DNA of 64,000 nt from assembly GCF_900129725.1 (NCBI RefSeq), contig NZ_FQWQ01000004.1, forward strand, positions 248,001 to 312,000. The letters are read 5' to 3'. This DNA comes from Chryseolinea serpens. Lineage in GTDB: Bacteria; Bacteroidota; Bacteroidia; Cytophagales; Cyclobacteriaceae. The notes beneath the pieces were generated by a model, which was given only the letters and a program-made list of their open reading frames with translations, did not search any database and was not told where the DNA came from. Numbering within the stretch: position 1 is the first letter of the stretch; each line of letters opens with the position of its first letter. Positions 62,721 to 64,000 of the stretch are shown piece after piece. A program made the translations under genes and the position numbers.

Positions 62721-63533
62721 ATGAATTGCGGAGCTTTCAAAGCTAATCAAAAACAACTTTTTGCAGTTTTGTTGATGTTGTTTTTTGTTCTATCTCTGAG
62801 TTGTAACAGATCACGGGATTTGAAAAGGGATGTTGTTGATGAGATAAAGGTGTCTGATGTGATTATGTTTGCCAAGTCGCATTTCTCAAGCTACGAGAGG
62901 GCTTCTTCAGTGACCGAAAAATACGACAACTTTGATTTCAATTCTCTGAAACCCTCTAAGCGCACAAATCCAATAGTCAGTTATGTTAAGGTGTTCTATG
63001 ATGAACGACGGGAGCTTGCAAAGGTGTTAAGTATATCAAAATTTAAGGACAGCGACTTTGAATTTAATTTCGTGGAGAATCGAGAGTTTAAATATACCGT
63101 TTTTTTTGCGAGGCAAATCTATGATACCCAGTATGAAAACGAGCAAGGTGACGTTGTAGATGGATTTTTTCTCGTCATTAACAATCGTTGCTTCTTTTTT
63201 GGGTTTCAAGAACCGTTTTGCATAATGGAACTAAACGACGATTTGAAAGCAGTCGAAACTTTAAAATTTAGATTGAATAGATTGGACTATGGGACTAAGG
63301 TTAATTATAATGATCAAATTCATCTTTATTCCGAAACTTTCTACCAGCCTAAGAAGGTTTTTGAGTTTGATAAAGAAACATCAGTATCTGACGTAATAAG
63401 GCAATTTGAGTCAATAGATATTGATTTTATTTTTTATAATGAACGGAAAATTGGTTGGGTTAAAAATCTCGATCACTTACCATTGTGGATTTTTGGCGGG
63501 CTTCACGAATACGACTTCTCTGAGTCTAAATGA
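62721..63533 (+). CDS. Predicted lipoprotein, candidate immunity partner of the RHS tip
   Basis: 270 aa from the ATG at 62721. The frame is open from a TTG at 62679, but the added residues come before a run of ten T and do not look coding. The signal peptide KQLFAVLLMLFFVLSLSCNR has a lipobox with Cys at ~29, so it is a periplasmic or outer-membrane lipoprotein. The remainder has no family I recognise: it is rich in Phe, Tyr, Asp, Glu and Lys (YVKVFYDERRELAKVLSISK, GFFLVINNRCFFFGFQEPFC), probably alpha/beta. It is strongly AT-rich compared with the window. Position (45 bp after the RHS gene, same strand, same base composition as the tip) is typical of an immunity gene; the cell compartment would suit a secreted toxin. 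This role is inference only. Confidence 0.6.
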   Translation: MNCGAFKANQKQLFAVLLMLFFVLSLSCNRSRDLKRDVVDEIKVSDVIMFAKSHFSSYERASSVTEKYDNFDFNSLKPSKRTNPIVSYVKVFYDERRELAKVLSISKFKDSDFEFNFVENREFKYTVFFARQIYDTQYENEQGDVVDGFFLVINNRCFFFGFQEPFCIMELNDDLKAVETLKFRLNRLDYGTKVNYNDQIHLYSETFYQPKKVFEFDKETSVSDVIRQFESIDIDFIFYNERKIGWVKNLDHLPLWIFGGLHEYDFSESK

Positions 63534-63935
63534 TTGATAAGAAAGGAACCAAAGGATTTATTTAGACTTCATTTTTTAAACTTTCTGCCTGGAAATACGA
63601 CAGTTATCAATGTCTTTCTCAAGAACAATGGGCTAAGCTTCCTCTCGAAGACAGAGCTAACAGCGCTGTTCTATATTAGGAATGCGAAATTCCGGGAAAT
63701 TTGGAAGGGACATGGGAATAGATGCTCAAACTTTACTTTTTCCTTGGTGCCGAAGCAGATGCAGATAATACCATTAGAAATTCAAGCCGCCATCCCACTG
63801 AAAATATCTGATTCGGTTGCCGGCATCCCTGTTAAAGTTATTGTCATTACAGTGGTGTTTGCGAAGAATAGGATGCTGCTCCTTACTCAATTAGCGAGTA
63901 CAAACGGTGCCGCAGAATTGCAAATTCGGTCGTAA
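63534..63935 (+). pseudogene. Uncertain AT-rich frame, possibly decayed coding sequence
   Basis: An open frame of 133 codons begins with TTG immediately after the lipoprotein stop, with no other start signal. Its product matches nothing that I recognise. A second frame over the same bases (from 63536) gives protein-like pieces separated by stops: SAWKYDSYQCLSQEQWAKLP then LEDRANSAVLY (about 63581-63673), LYFFLGAEADADNTIRNSSR (about 63728-63787), and NSVVIAKYFDGGQVTLKLVL then AGDDF up to the window end. This could be a frameshifted remnant of an RHS tip or immunity gene, or chance. I give low confidence to either reading. The last bases to 64000 hold nothing else. Confidence 0.25.
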
Positions 63936-64000
63936 TAGCAAAATATTTCGATGGAGGACAAGTGACTCTAAAATTAGTCCTTGCCGGTGACGATTTTTAA

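Overview
The window looks like a chromosomal segment from a Bacteroidota bacterium, most likely of the class Cytophagia. The evidence is a SusC/SusD pair, a hybrid two-component system with a Reg_prop propeller, PorP/SprF proteins paired with giant proteins carrying gliding-motility C-terminal domains, -7 boxes of the TAnnTTTG type, and few Shine-Dalgarno sequences. The genus cannot be fixed from the sequence; a relative of Chryseolinea or Ohtaekwangia is only a guess. Most of the window is moderately GC-rich. The last ~2.3 kb, from about 61.7 kb, is clearly more AT-rich.

Layout. 1-7.1 kb: a cut-off phosphohexomutase, hppD (tyrosine breakdown), trpS, a DUF1573 protein, a glutaryl-CoA dehydrogenase and a tryptophan 2,3-dioxygenase; the last two are an upper and a lower step of kynurenine-type tryptophan breakdown. 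7.1-9.2 kb: a MORN_2-repeat outer-membrane protein followed by an inverted pair of REP-like elements. 9.2-17.7 kb: a small glucuronoxylan locus (GH67 alpha-glucuronidase and LacI regulator on minus; SusC and SusD on plus) with a visible LacI-type operator overlapping a -7 box. 17.8-22 kb: an MFS exporter divergent from an Lrp/AsnC regulator, an FAD-dependent oxidoreductase and a CoA-binding protein. 22.2-26.3 kb: a full hybrid two-component sensor/regulator. 26.4-31.6 kb: ppk2, gyrB and ppk1.

31.6-31.9 kb is a gene-free stretch with a 46-bp tandem repeat. 31.9-44.2 kb holds two PorP/SprF plus giant adhesin-like modules on minus, predicted clients and partners of the type IX secretion system. 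44.4-46.2 kb: an outer-membrane barrel protein and an exopolyphosphatase. 46.2-51.2 kb: a SAM-I riboswitch followed by a split methionine synthase (335 + 892 aa) and metF, a methionine and one-carbon operon. 51.2-52.7 kb: a TPR protein that ends in a histidine-kinase dimerisation-like segment with no ATPase domain. 53.2-64 kb: two large RHS/YD-repeat proteins. The second carries an AT-rich variable tip with a predicted His/Cys dyad and a basic tail, and is followed by a lipoprotein that may be its immunity partner and by a stretch that looks partly decayed.

A dispersed, hairpin-forming intergenic repeat (six copies at five places, both orientations) runs through the window and is not explained by any gene here. 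The best candidates for something undescribed are the RHS tip with its downstream lipoprotein, the REP-like family, and the TPR protein that lacks a kinase ATPase domain.
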